DNA from: Zygnema cylindricum | Lineage: Eukaryota > Streptophyta > Zygnematophyceae > Zygnematales > Zygnemataceae | Direction of reading: 5' to 3' | DNA length: 53,209 nucleotides | Assembly: GCA_037447655.1 (NCBI GenBank) | Contig: JBBHKE010000194.1 | Location: forward strand, 1-53,209 | Shown here: piece by piece, positions 10,405 through 21,227 of the stretch | Layout of the letters: each line of letters begins with the position of its first letter | How positions within the stretch are numbered: the stretch's first letter is position 1 | The notes under the pieces: generated by a model | Seen by the model: the letters and a program-made list of their open reading frames with translations, nothing else | What the model was told of the DNA's origin: nothing | The model's database searches: none | Translations under genes and position numbers: made by a program

Positions 10405-11557
10405 TGAAACTCTGATGCCTCCATTGGCCATCAAAGTATGCAGATTCAAAAGAAGCTAATCTAGATCGTGCCGACTCCAAGTTTATATAAACCCAAATGA
10501 CTAACCCTTTGACAGTCAAAACCCCAATATAGATTCAACCTTGTGAAATAACACTTTCTGTGTGCTCAGTTCCACCACAGAATGCAAAGTTAGATTATGA
10601 GATTTGGACACATTCACCCACTTTGAGTTTCCCTTAGAAATACCTCCACCCTGGCGAACAAAAACTTTGACCGTCTACACCCTTGTGTAGACTCCCCTGA
10701 GTCCGCAGCAAAAAGAATCACTGAAAATGGTCAAGTAAATTGATAGTTATGGCTGGCCAAAGTTTGTCATTTATACAAGGTGCTCTCTACCCAAAATTTT
10801 CTAAGTCGTATTCCCTCTCTAAAACTCTATCTACTGAAGTACGGCACCAATCAAATTACTTTGTCGTACAAAAAAATATAGGTGCCGATGTACTATTTGT
10901 ACGGCCATTGTACGACATGGCCAAAATGTCGACACGTGTCAAATCAGGATTAGTTCCTGTAATCTCTGGAATTCCTGTAATCTTATGTTATCACGCCACG
11001 TGTCATTTGACGTGGCAAAGACCGTAAAACGCCAAAAGTACCTTTTCCGTGATCGCGGCGCCTATCGCGGCCGTCCGATCAAAACCGGCTATAATCCTAG
11101 CCGCTGAAATTCGACGCGTGGTATTTGTTTCGCTATCGAAACAAATGCGCGGCATCCGTTATGCCCGCGTACCGTACTGCGTACTAAATCAAACTGTATC
11201 TATGCACTTAGTATCTATTCGCCGTTAAACGAATTAATCTACATGTGACGATTTATATATTTATCAAATCCTACATATCGTAATATGTGTCCTAGGCCTA
11301 ACGGTTAGAGCTAACGTCTAATGGAAATTGATGGACGGCAGGTACCAGGATCCATTCCTGGGTCCGTCAATTAACTTTTAGTAAATATATCTAATCCACC
11401 CCATATCTTCTCTAGTGAGCTTTAGGCAGCCATGGCTCTAGCTCCCTATCAAGCCTTCAATGACTACAACAAGTGTGGGGGCTTGGAGAAGGGAGTCGGG
11501 GACAGATTGACTTGGTTTTTTTTCTTTAAAGACCTAGAAAATACTCAAATATCAACA
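10405..11557 (-). repeat. 3' LTR of element C
   Basis: 1153 bp; starts TGTTGATA and ends GTTTCA on the minus strand. Overall it differs from A-type LTRs but shares modules in the same order: the ACGG-arm hairpin near 11329-11371, the CGAAACAAAT dyad, GCCACGTGTCA and a GTAC cluster. A tRNA-like A box (about 11293) and B box (11348-11358) are readable on the plus strand. Confidence 0.93.
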
Positions 11558-11921
11558 CTCCCTTTATTTTCTAGTCTACTTTTTCAACTCTTACAAAGAA
11601 ATAAACAAACACGCCTTCCCCTATTTCATTTTTCTTTTCCTTTTTCTTTTCCTTTTATAAAACTTAAGAAAAATACTCTCGTATTTCAAACAATGGATTA
11701 GATGAACTGAAATAATAATTGCATCACACATTTCATTTAGCACCTCACTTATCATAAATCCAATCAAAGATTTTATCCACCTCCTCCCCTTTTCATCCAA
11801 ACAGAATCTACTTTCCCCTTTGCATTTCCAACAGTCAACCCCATCCCCAACCTGCAACACATATCCGGATGATAACCGTTTTACAAGCACATCTTCACAA
11901 GTGATATCACACCAAGTAGTG
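11558..11921 (-). pseudogene. Element C RNase H remnant and polypurine tract
   Basis: Next to the LTR the minus strand gives a polypurine tract ending AAAGGGAG. Then comes a CTTTTC-rich stretch (11629-11660). The remainder translates as a shortened RNase H: TWCDI, SSGYVLQVGDGVDCW and RRWIKSLIGF can be matched to TWSDASYGD, TSGYVLYVGDG and MWVKSLLGEL of the A elements. The QSTMEAEYMA segment and the CDNQAAIA segment are largely missing, so the enzyme is lost. A2 entered within the codons between DIT and TW (duplicated TAGTG). Confidence 0.75.
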
Positions 11922-12992
11922 TGCAACTCTGAGACCACCATAAGTCCTTAGAGTAGACAGCTTCCAAGAAGCCTCTAGGATAATCCTGACCCCTTTGTGT
12001 TTCAGCAAAAATAGCTGCCACCCTGGCAGACAAAAACCCTGACCACGTGCACCCCTGTGAAGGCAAGACTCCCCTGAGTCGATAGCAAAAAGAATCTCTG
12101 AATTTGCTCCCCTGAGCAGTAAGTTATGGAGGGTCAAAGTTGACCTTTTATACAGAAGCTCTCTGGGAGAGAGGGTCCTATCTTCTAAATTTTTCTAAGT
12201 CCTATCTCTCTCACAGACTCTATCTACTGATGTACGGAACCAATCAGAATTGTGTCCGTACTCAAAAGTACAGCTGCCGGTGTACTTTAGGTACGGACAT
12301 TGTACGACATGCCCTAAATGTCGACACATGTCATATCCGGATTCGGTGCCATAATCTCCGAAGATTCCACGATCCAATGTAATTTCGCCACGCGTCATCC
12401 GATGTGGCGATGGCCACAAACCGCCGAAATCTTCCTCCGCGATCTCGGCGCTAATTGCGGCCGTCCGATTAGAATGTAATTTAATCGTAGCCGTAATAAA
12501 TACATGCGCGGTATTTGTTTCACTTACGAAACAAATGCGCGGTATTGATTCGTAATCCGTACCGTAATCCGTACCAGATCTATGTATCACGTAATCAATT
12601 ATAGTTAAATGAATTATCGTACGTATACATATTTAATTAATTATCAAACTATATACTACGTAACACTAATCCTAGACTTAACGGCTAAGGCTACCGGCTA
12701 TTTCCTGTCTGCCGGCCTGTAGGTACAACGATCAATTCCTGTCTGCCTATTGGTAGGTACAAGAATCAATTCCTGTCGCCGGCACATACCTTTTAAATAA
12801 ATAAACCCTAACTAATATAAATTTCCCGTAAACCTCAGGATAGCCTAGGTAGCCATGGCTCTAGCTTCCTCTTCAATTTCTCAGTGACTGCAACAAGTTT
12901 GAGAGTTGGAGAGAGAAGTTAGAGATAGACTGCCTCGGCTTCTTTATTTCTTTTCAGACCTAGAAAATACTTTAAAACCATTAGTTTCTACA
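11922..12992 (-). repeat. 3' LTR of A2
   Basis: 1071 bp, longer than its partner (1038 bp). A 34-bp block holding the T-arm-like sequence is duplicated here (units start at 12704 and 12738). Its minus-strand end reads GTTGCA rather than GTTTCA. Confidence 0.94.
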
Positions 12993-13005
12993 CTCCCCTT
13001 ACTTT

Positions 13006-16000
13006 CTAGTCAATCTTTAATTTCATACCACACTTCTCCCTGCAAAAAATTAGCTTAGGGGAAGGCACAGGTTTTGGTCATCATATCTGCTACCATCTCA
13101 CTATCTGGTCTGTACTCTAAACTGATTATTTTGTTTTCTACTTTTTCTCTAACAAAGCTGAGCATGATGTCCATGTGTTTGGCTTTTAAATGATGTTTAG
13201 GATTGGCAGAAATTGCGATTGTTGCCTGATTATCACAAAATATTTTCTGCACACCACTCTTAAGGTGGCCAAGCTCACCAAGCAAAGACTTGACCCACAT
13301 CAATTGTTTTACAGCAAAGCAAGAGGCCATATACTCAGCCTCCATGGTGGACTGAGCAATAACCTTTTGCTGTTTACTACTCCCACAGCAAGCCCCATCA
13401 CCCACATATAATACATATCCAGAAGTGCATCTCCTCATCGGAGCATCACCATAACTGGCATCACTCCAAGTAGTGATGTCAGTATTCTCCCCAACCAAAT
13501 GCAACCATAGATCCCTAGTTCCTACCAAATATCTAAGGACTCTCTTAGCTGCCTCCCAATCCTTCCTAGTGGGAGCATTTAGACTTCTACTCAGCACTCC
13601 TACAGCTGCATCTAAATCCGGCCGGGTACAATTCATAAAATAGATTAGACTTCCCACTACTTGCTTGTAACGAATAGTCAGCATGAACTTTTGTTCATCA
13701 GGAGATAATTCCTCGTCTAAGATTATGACTCCTTCTTCCTCACTCCCCTCACTTCCCTTCTTCAACTCCATTAGAGTTGTACAACTATTAGCTTTATCCA
13801 TTTGAAAATTTTCAAGCATGTTCCCTATTGCTTCCTTTTAAGTCAGTCTTATAATTTCCTTTTTCGGTCTCTCTCTACTTGAATTCCCAAAATATATCTT
13901 GCTTCTCCCATATACTTCATTTCAAATCTCCCCTTAAGATCGGTTTTCAGTTTGTTAATTTTTTCCATTGATTTACTTAAAACAAGCAAATCATCAACAT
14001 AAATTGCAATACATATAAAACCTTCCTCATCTTCGAAAACATAGATTGAGTGATCTGAGCTGATCCGAATATATCCAAGACCGGTAAGAAACTCATCAAG
14101 CTTCTTATTCCATTGTCGAGGTGCCTGTTTCAAACCATAAAGAGATTTAATCAACCGGCATACCTTACTCTCCTCTCCTTCCTTCACAAACCCTTCGGGT
14201 TCTCGCATGAAGATCTCCTCTTCCAATTCTCCATGCAAAAAGGTTGTCTTGATGTCCATGTGGTGCACTTCCATGTCTTACGCTGCTGCCAGAGTGAGAA
14301 GTATGCGAACATAGGGAAATCTGATGACTGGGGCAAAGGTTTCCTCGTAGTCAATTCCCTACTTTTGTGTAAATCCCTTTGCCACTAATCGAGCCTTGTA
14401 GCGCTCGATTGTGCTATCTGGGTTCAGTTTTAATTTGAAAACCCACTTACAACCGATTTGTTTTCGGTTAGGTGGACAATCCACCAGCTCCCAAGTATCG
14501 GCTGCCATAATTGAGGCCATCTCCTCATTGATGGTTGTCTTCCACCGGTGTCTTTCGGGACAAGTCATCGCCTCTCCATAAGTTTGAGGTTCATCTTGAT
14601 GAGATAGTTTTGTTACCTTGTTATTTATCCTGTTTTTCTTGCAATCTTTTGCTACTTCTCCTCCCCCCCTCAAAATCTGAGGCTGGAATAGATGGTTCTC
14701 GTGGATTCTTTCGAACAAACTCGGCTTCTCCCCTATCCCTTGATTCCGAATCAATTTCCACCACGTCTTTCGCTTCGAGTAGAGTTGTCACTGGAGTTTC
14801 CGCAGCCGAGTCGTTTTCGGTCTGATTTGTTCCTGCAAGAATGTCATCTTCTCTAAAACCTGGATAGTTAGGAAGCTCAAAGTCATCGGAATTTTCTGAC
14901 TCAAATCTGATTTTTACTGACTTCGTATATTTGAAAGGATCCACAGACTTTCCTTCATCCATAACTACTAGATGCTTTACTAATATTATATCTTCCTTTT
15001 TTAGATCATAAACTCTATATCCTTTAACATCTTAATCATATCCTAATAAGTATCCCGATTTTCCTTTAGGATCTAGCTTCCAATAGGACCGATCAGTATC
15101 TAGATGAACACTTGACTGCCGAAAACCTTTAAGTGAGATATGTCTGGTTTCCGACCTGTCCATCTCTCATAAGGTGTTTGATCTTTTATAGCTGAAGTAA
15201 GAACTCTATTCTTAAGGTAATTAGCACAGTTCATTTCTTCTGCCCAAAACCTTTTTCCTATCTTTTTATCTGACAACATACTTCTAGCACTATCACTTAG
15301 TGTTCTATTTAACCTTTCAACTACCCCATTCTGTTCCGGATTTTTTGGAACTGTCTTTTGATGTTGAACCCCATCTTCCCTCAGAAAATTCTCAAACTGG
15401 TTAGAAGTATACTCTCCACCATTATCACTCCTTACTCTCTTGATTGGACTTTCATGGAGTTTTTCGCTCCATGCTTTATATTGTCTAAAACAATCCTCAG
15501 CTTCGGACTTGTTTTTCAAAAAATATACCCGGGAATACCGAGACCAATCATCAGTTATAGTCATCATAAATCTTTTCCCCCCCGGTGAGGGCACTTTAGC
15601 TGGTGCCCAAATATATGTGTGTACTAGATCTAGAAGTTTTTCTCCCTTATAGGTGGCTGATTTAGGAAAGGGTAATCTGTGTGCTTTACCTTGAGCACAT
15701 CCACTACAATCACTTATATCATCACTTTCACTGAACTGAATCCCTTCCACCACTCCCATCTTTTTCATCTCTCTTAACTTATCTAGATTCACATGCCCAA
15801 GCCTCTTATGCCACATCATAATATCATGAACACCAGCATAATAAAGTTTCTTCTTTTCATTACTTAAAACGAGCCTAAACATCCCATGGCTACCTTTCTC
15901 AGCAATGAAATAGACATCCTCCTCAAAACTAGCAGTAAAGACTCCTTCCCTAGTGCTAGTGAAAAAAACCTTATCATCTAATACTGATGTAGAGATAAGA

Positions 16001-17364
16001 TTTTTGTTCAGCTCCGGAATAAACAATACATCGGAGAATGTTAATATGGATGTCTTTCCTTCTACTAACACTTTCAGATCTACTGATCCTACAAGAGTAG
16101 TGGTGACTATCCTCCCATCCCCGTACTCTATCTCTACGGTGGGAATCTTTCTTATCTTAGTGAACAAGTGCCTATCCTTACACATGTGCATGGAGGCACC
16201 TGAATCTATGATCCAACCTGCTTCACCTTTCAATCTACCGTAAGCACATTTCTGCCTTCGTGGAATTTCGACCTCATTTTTCGCCTCCAACTCCTCATCC
16301 AAAAGGAGCTCATCGTCCTCGTCATCAGATTCCTTCTTAAGTACCTGTGTGACAAGGGCCTTTTTTTTTTCCTCTCGGGGTACCACCTGTCTGCCCCTCC
16401 TTTAACCTCAACTCGGTTAGCTTAGTGCACTCTGCCATATAGTGCCCCGGTTTCTTACAAAAATGACATAAACCTTTGGGAGCCCTTGGTTCGAACTCGT
16501 CGGACTGTTTTTTCTGCTCCCTACCCCATAGTTTCTGACCGGTTTTCGGGAATCTCTGTTCCTCTAATCAGTTGCTATTGCCAAGGCTTGGCCACTCTTT
16601 CCTCCCCTTCGGATCTCAATTGTATTCTCTTGAACGAGAATCATCCCTACCACTGAGTTCCATATCCACCTTGAGTCAGGCAAGTCCTGCACACGGTAAA
16701 CTATGTTCACGAACTCATCAGGTAACTTCATCAGTAAACAGTTAACCTTTTCTTTTTCACTAAAATCTTTTCCCGCACTCTCTAGCTCCATGAAGAGTGT
16801 AGCAAGCTCATTGCAAAAATCCAACATATTTCCCCCTTTGTATACATACTCCTTAACTTTCTGATCAGCCAACTGTTGTTGCTGAATCGTACCACTTCGG
16901 TACATCTCTATGAGAGCCATCCAAAGATCGGATGCCCTTTCTACCTGCAAATGAGGACATGCAAGTCCTTGAGTGAGATGGCGTAGGATGAAGTGTTTTG
17001 CCGCCATATTGTTAAAGTCCCAGGTTTTAGTATCATTCTCCTCATTCCTCGGAATAGGTGACATAAATGTCGAACCAGTTGCTATTGGTGTGATCGTCTC
17101 CTTCTCCTTTCCTTTGTCCACCACCTCTCATTTTTTTGTTTCCTACGTTGAAGGTGGATCCTCTTTCCTGGTGAATCTGGTTCCTCGAAACACTAAAGGA
17201 ATTCGAAGACTTGATGGACGCCCCAACCGTCCACTCACTATCCCACAAATCCTTTTTTCGCATAGAGCTCCTATCATCATACTTTCCCAGTATATGAAGC
17301 TAGTTCCATTAAAGATTGGTACCCTAAAGGGTGGGCCCATAACCTGAAACTCTGAGACCTCCAT
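13006..17364 (-). pseudogene. gag-pol: A2 gag-pol polyprotein, broken
   Basis: Same domain order as A1. The ATG at 17364 lies in the LTR. Open parts are 17143-17364 (gag start), 16564-17124 (gag core), 15100-16386, 14621-14962 (linker), 14359-14754, 13849-14274 and 13055-13819. The 428-residue piece at 15100-16386 carries protease IIDSGASMHMC, integrase zinc-binding WHKRLGH...CSGC, RSDNGGEY and NPEQNGVVERLNRT. The RT parts hold YVDD, and the RNase H part holds TWSDASYGD and QSTMEAEYMA. A frameshift near 13067 replaces the normal C-terminus. The zinc knuckle (near 16430-16475) lies in a gap between frames. Confidence 0.92.
17330..17344 (-). other. Primer-binding site of A2
   Basis: The plus strand reads GGTGGGCCCATAACC, identical to A1 and directly against the 5' LTR. 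Confidence 0.87.
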
Positions 17365-18382
17365 AAGTCCTCAAAGTAGACAACTTCCAAGAAGCCTGTA
17401 GGATAATCTTGACCCCTTTGTGTTTCAGGCAAAATAACTGCCACCTTGGTAGACAAAAACCCTGACCACCTGCACTCCTTTGAAGGCAAGACTCCCCTGA
17501 GTCGATAGCAAAAAGAATCTCTGAATTTGCTCCCCTGAGTAGTAAGTTATGGAGGGTCAAAGTTAACCTTTTATACAGAAGCTCTCTGGGAGAGAGGGTC
17601 CTATCTTCTAAATTTTTCTAAGTCCTATCTCTCTCACAGACTCTATCTACTGATGTACGGAACCAATCAGAATTGAGTTCCGTACTCAAAAGTACAGCTG
17701 CCGATGTACTTTAGGTACGGACATTGTACTACATGCCCTAAATGTCGACACATGTCATATCCGGATTCGGTGCCATAATCTCCGAAGATTCCACGATCCA
17801 ATGTAATTTCGCCACGCGTCATCCGATGTGGCGATGGCCACAAACCGCCTAAATCTTCCTGCGCGATCTCGGCGCTAATTGCGGCCGTCCGATTAGAATG
17901 TAAGTTAATCGTAGCCGTAATAAATACATGCGCGGTATTTGTTTCACTTACGAAACAAATGCGCGGTATTGATTCGTAATCCGTACCGTAATCCGTACCG
18001 GATCTATGTATCACGTAATCAATTATAGTTAAATGAATTATCGTACGTATACATATTTAATTAATTATCAAACTATATACTACGTAACACTAATCCTAGA
18101 CTTAACGGCTAAGGCTACCGGCTATTTCCTGTCTGCCGGCCGGTAGGTACAAGGATCAATTCCTGTCGCCGGCACATACCTTTTAAATAAATAAACCCTA
18201 ACTAATATAAATTTCCCGTAAACCTCAGGATAGCCTAGGTAGCCATGGCTCTAGCTTCCTCTTCAATTTCTCAGTGACTGCAACAAGTTTGAGAGTTGGA
18301 GAGAGAAGTTAGAGATAGACTGCCTCGGCTTCTTTATTTCTTTTCAGACCTAGAAAATACTTTAAAACCATTAGTTTCTACA
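17345..18382 (-). repeat. 5' LTR of A2
   Basis: 1038 bp with TG...CA ends, then TSD TAGTG. It differs from the A1 LTR in the tRNA-like module and belongs to a distinguishable subtype (start TGTAGAAACTAATGG). Confidence 0.94.
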
Positions 18383-19130
18383 TAGTGATGTCAAATCTAT
18401 CCACCCCCAGATATTCCCAAAAAACACTAGTCCCCACTAAGTTCCTTATAAGATCTACATCTTTCGTACTCATATTTTTATCCATGATAATTACTCATTT
18501 TCTGAACTTCACTCACTCTCTCCCATGGAATTCTTTCCACTATCACTTTCTATTTTAATTCCCAATAAATATTTCTTCTCCCCTAAACCTTTAATCAAAT
18601 ATTTCTCTTCTCCCCTATCCTTTAAAACCTCTTCGAGTTTCACTTCTCCCCTTTCCTCGAAATCCGTTGAAGTCTCCCTTTCCGACCAGTTTTATGTTTC
18701 CCTATTATCTATAAAATTATCCTGATTAATTTTATCTTTCCCGTTTTTACTTATGGATCCTAGAACTGACTTTCTCATTTCTAAGCCATACACTCTACAT
18801 TCCTCGACATCCTCAAGTACCTCCTCTCTCTTTACTTCCCTTATACCACCAAAAGCACACTGTTGCCTTCGTGCAATTTCTGTGTACTTTTCTCTCTTCC
18901 CAATATTACCGATGTGAAGAAGCTCCAATTTTTCTTCATCCTCTTTCTCCTCTTCCTCTTCGTCCTCCTCATCCACATTCCAACTTCTAAGTTTTTCCAA
19001 ACAAGGGCATTCCTCCATATAATGACCCGGTTCCCTACAAAAGAAGCAAACCCCTTTTTTCAAAACTCTCGTGTCTTTTCCTCTCCCTCTTTTTCCACCA
19101 AACTTCCGATAAGGTTTACCTTTGTCTTTC

Positions 19131-19260
19131 TTCCTCTCATCACAATTCCGCTCGTCACCACCGTTCCTCTCATCACGCTTCCGCCAATCACCGCCGTTCC
19201 TCTCATCACGCTTCCGCCAATCACCGCCGTTCCTCTCATCACGCTTCCGCCAGTCACCAC
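19131..19260 (-). repeat. 33-bp tandem repeats in the gag of element C
   Basis: Three near-perfect 33-bp units at 19162-19194, 19195-19227 and 19228-19260, plus a diverged partial unit. Each codes for WRKRDERNGGD in frame. The product is a charged Arg/Asp/Gly-rich stretch just before the zinc knuckle. The A and D gags lack the expansion. Confidence 0.88.
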
Positions 19261-20038
19261 CAGTTGTAAATGCATTCACCCTGTCACTTCCCCTACAAAG
19301 CTCCAAAGTGCTTTCCCTCACAAGAATTATCCCTATGGTAAAGCTCCAAGTCCACGAGGAACCATCAAGTGCCTGCATACGACAAATGACGTTTTCGTAC
19401 TCATCTGGGAGTTTCATAAGTAGTGTATTAATCTTACTCTCCTCAAATTCTACATATCCCGCACTAGCTAGCTCAACATATAACGCAGCTATATCATTGC
19501 AAAACTCTATCATGCTACCGCCTTTATAAACATAGGCCTTTATTTCTTGTTTTACTAATTGCTGCCTTTGAATAGTCTCACTCTTATAAATCTGACTTAG
19601 TGCTTCCCATATCTCTCAAGACTTGGTTAGACTTAAAAGAGTGATAGCTATCGACTTAGACACATATCTAAGTATGAGATGTTTTGCTATGGTGTTTTTG
19701 TATTCCCATGTTTTTCTGTCATTTTCTTCAGTTTTAATCCCTACATGTGGTACCGTAGCTGAGAGCCTAGCTCCCCTCACCATAGGTGTCCCTTTTTCCT
19801 TCTCCCCTATTTCCCCATCCACGGAAAGGTTTTTCCCTTCACCTTCCGTTTCATCTGAACTCCGTATGATATTCTGGGAAGCCTCAGATGATTCTCCATA
19901 GTAATCTCCTCCAAAGCCAGGTGGCGAACATCTCACTTGTCCCGCAACAATTCCCATAAGTGCTTCTCGAAAAGCAATCCCTTCATTGTAAACGCCCAAT
20001 AACTGAAGCATGTTCTATCAAACATAGGCACCCTAGAT

Positions 20039-20053
20039 GGTTGGCCCATAACC
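20039..20053 (-). other. Primer-binding site of element C
   Basis: The plus strand reads GGTTGGCCCATAACC, one base different from the A/B site, and abuts the LTR. Confidence 0.8.
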
Positions 20054-21227
20054 TGAAACTCTGATGCCTCCATTGGCCCTCAGAGTATGCAGATCCAAAA
20101 GAAGCTAATCTAGATAGTGCCGAATCCAAGTTTATATAAACCCAAATGACTGACCCCCTTGACCGTCAAAACCCCAATATAGATTCAACCCTGTGAAATA
20201 ACACTTTTTGTGTGCTCAGTTCCACCACAGAATGCAAAGTTAGATTATGAGATTTGGACACATTCACCCACTTTGAGTTTCCCTTGGAAATACCTCCACC
20301 CTGGCGAACAAAAACTTTGACCACTACACCCTTGTGTAGCGTGGACTCCCCTGAGTCCGCAGCAAAAAGAATCACTGAAAATGGTCAAGTAAATTGATAG
20401 TTATGGCTGGCCAAAGTTTGCCATTTATACAAGGTGCTCTCTGGGAGAGGCAGCTACCTACCCAAAATTTTCTAAGTCCTATTCCCTCTCTAAAACTCTA
20501 TCTACTGAAGTACGGCACCAATCAAATTACTGTGTCGTACAGAAAAGTATAGGTGCCGGTGTACTTTCTGTACGGCCATTGTACGACATGGCCAAAATGT
20601 CGACACGTGTCAAATCAGGATTAGTTCCTGTAATCTCTGGAATTCCTGTAATCTTATGTTATCACGCCACGTGTCATTTGACGTGGCAAAGACCGTAAAA
20701 CGCCAAAAGTACCTTTTCCGTGATCGCGGCGCCTATCGCGGCCGTCCGATCAAAACCGGCTATAATCCTAGCCGCTGAAATTCGACGCGCGGTATTTGTT
20801 TCGCTATCGAAACAAATACGCGGTATCCGTTCTGCCCGCGTACCGTACTGCGTACTAAATCAAACTGTATCTATACACTAAGTATCCATTCGCCGTTAAA
20901 CGAAATAATCTACATGTGACGATTTATATATTTATCAAATCCTACATATCTTATATGTGTCCTAGGCCTAACGGTTAAAGCTAACGTCTTATGGAAATTG
21001 ACGGACGGTAGGTAACAGGATCAATTCCTGGGTCCGTCAATTAACTTTTAGTAAATATATCTAAGCCACCCCATGTCTTCTCTAGTGAGCTTTAGGTAGC
21101 CATGGCTCTAGCTCCCTATCAAGCCTTTAGTGACTACAACAAGTGTGGGGTCTTGGAGAAGGGAGTTAGGGACAGACTGCCTTTGCTCTTTTTCTATAAA
21201 GACCTAGAAAATACTCAAATATCAACA
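20054..21227 (-). repeat. 5' LTR of element C
   Basis: 1174 bp, partner of 10405-11557. It contains a 10-bp perfect dyad (20794-20817) and a 10-bp-arm hairpin (20997-21041). Confidence 0.93.
20794..20817. promoter_or_regulatory. Conserved dyad in LTR
   Basis: ATTTGTTTCG, four bases, CGAAACAAAT: a perfect 10-bp inverted repeat. It is flanked on both sides by CGCGGTAT in the same orientation. Related forms occur in A-, B- and D-type LTRs. This is a likely protein-binding or structural site; no factor is assigned. Confidence 0.55.

Larger units (their letters stand above)
11922..18382 (-). mobile_element. Element A2: full-length Ty1/copia LTR retrotransposon
   Basis: 6461 bp with TSD TAGTG (11917-11921 and 18383-18387). 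The LTRs are 11922-12992 (3') and 17345-18382 (5'), and the primer-binding site is 17330-17344. Coding parts match A1 closely but carry different stops. The insertion lies in the RNase H remnant of element C. A2 is therefore a third-level insertion: R1, then B, then C, then A2. Confidence 0.96.
18383..20073 (-). pseudogene. gag: Element C gag fused to remnants of pol
   Basis: Gag opens at ATG 20073 inside the LTR (MEASEFQVMG), shifts frame, continues as 19616-20011, and after one stop as 18692-19513. Recognisable are MKLPDEYENVICRMQ, three to four repeats of WRKRDERNGGD, and a good zinc knuckle CFFCREPGHYMEEC. After an acidic linker and CAFGGIREV (start of the protease region) the frame jumps straight to EDVEECRVYGLEMR, which corresponds to DEDVKGYRVYDLKRED near the end of integrase in A elements. 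Protease and the integrase core are thus deleted. The rest (18383-18691) keeps the end of RT (LGEKKYLLGI-like) and the approach to RNase H. This is a gag-only derivative. Confidence 0.85.
10405..21227 (-). mobile_element. Element C: internally deleted copia-type element (gag only), interrupted by A2
   Basis: TSD CTGTG lies at 10400-10404 and 21228-21232. The 3' LTR is 10405-11557 and the 5' LTR is 20054-21227. Without A2 the element is about 4.36 kb and its internal part about 2.0 kb, compared with about 4.35 kb in A elements. It retains gag, a short piece of the protease region joined to the end of integrase, the end of RT, and a reduced RNase H. The primer-binding site and polypurine tract are kept. 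It was therefore probably mobile in trans before it decayed (inference). Confidence 0.93.

Noticed and set aside
19162-19260. CRISPR-like array
   Set aside because: The units are directly adjacent without spacers and lie in frame in gag; it is a coding tandem repeat.
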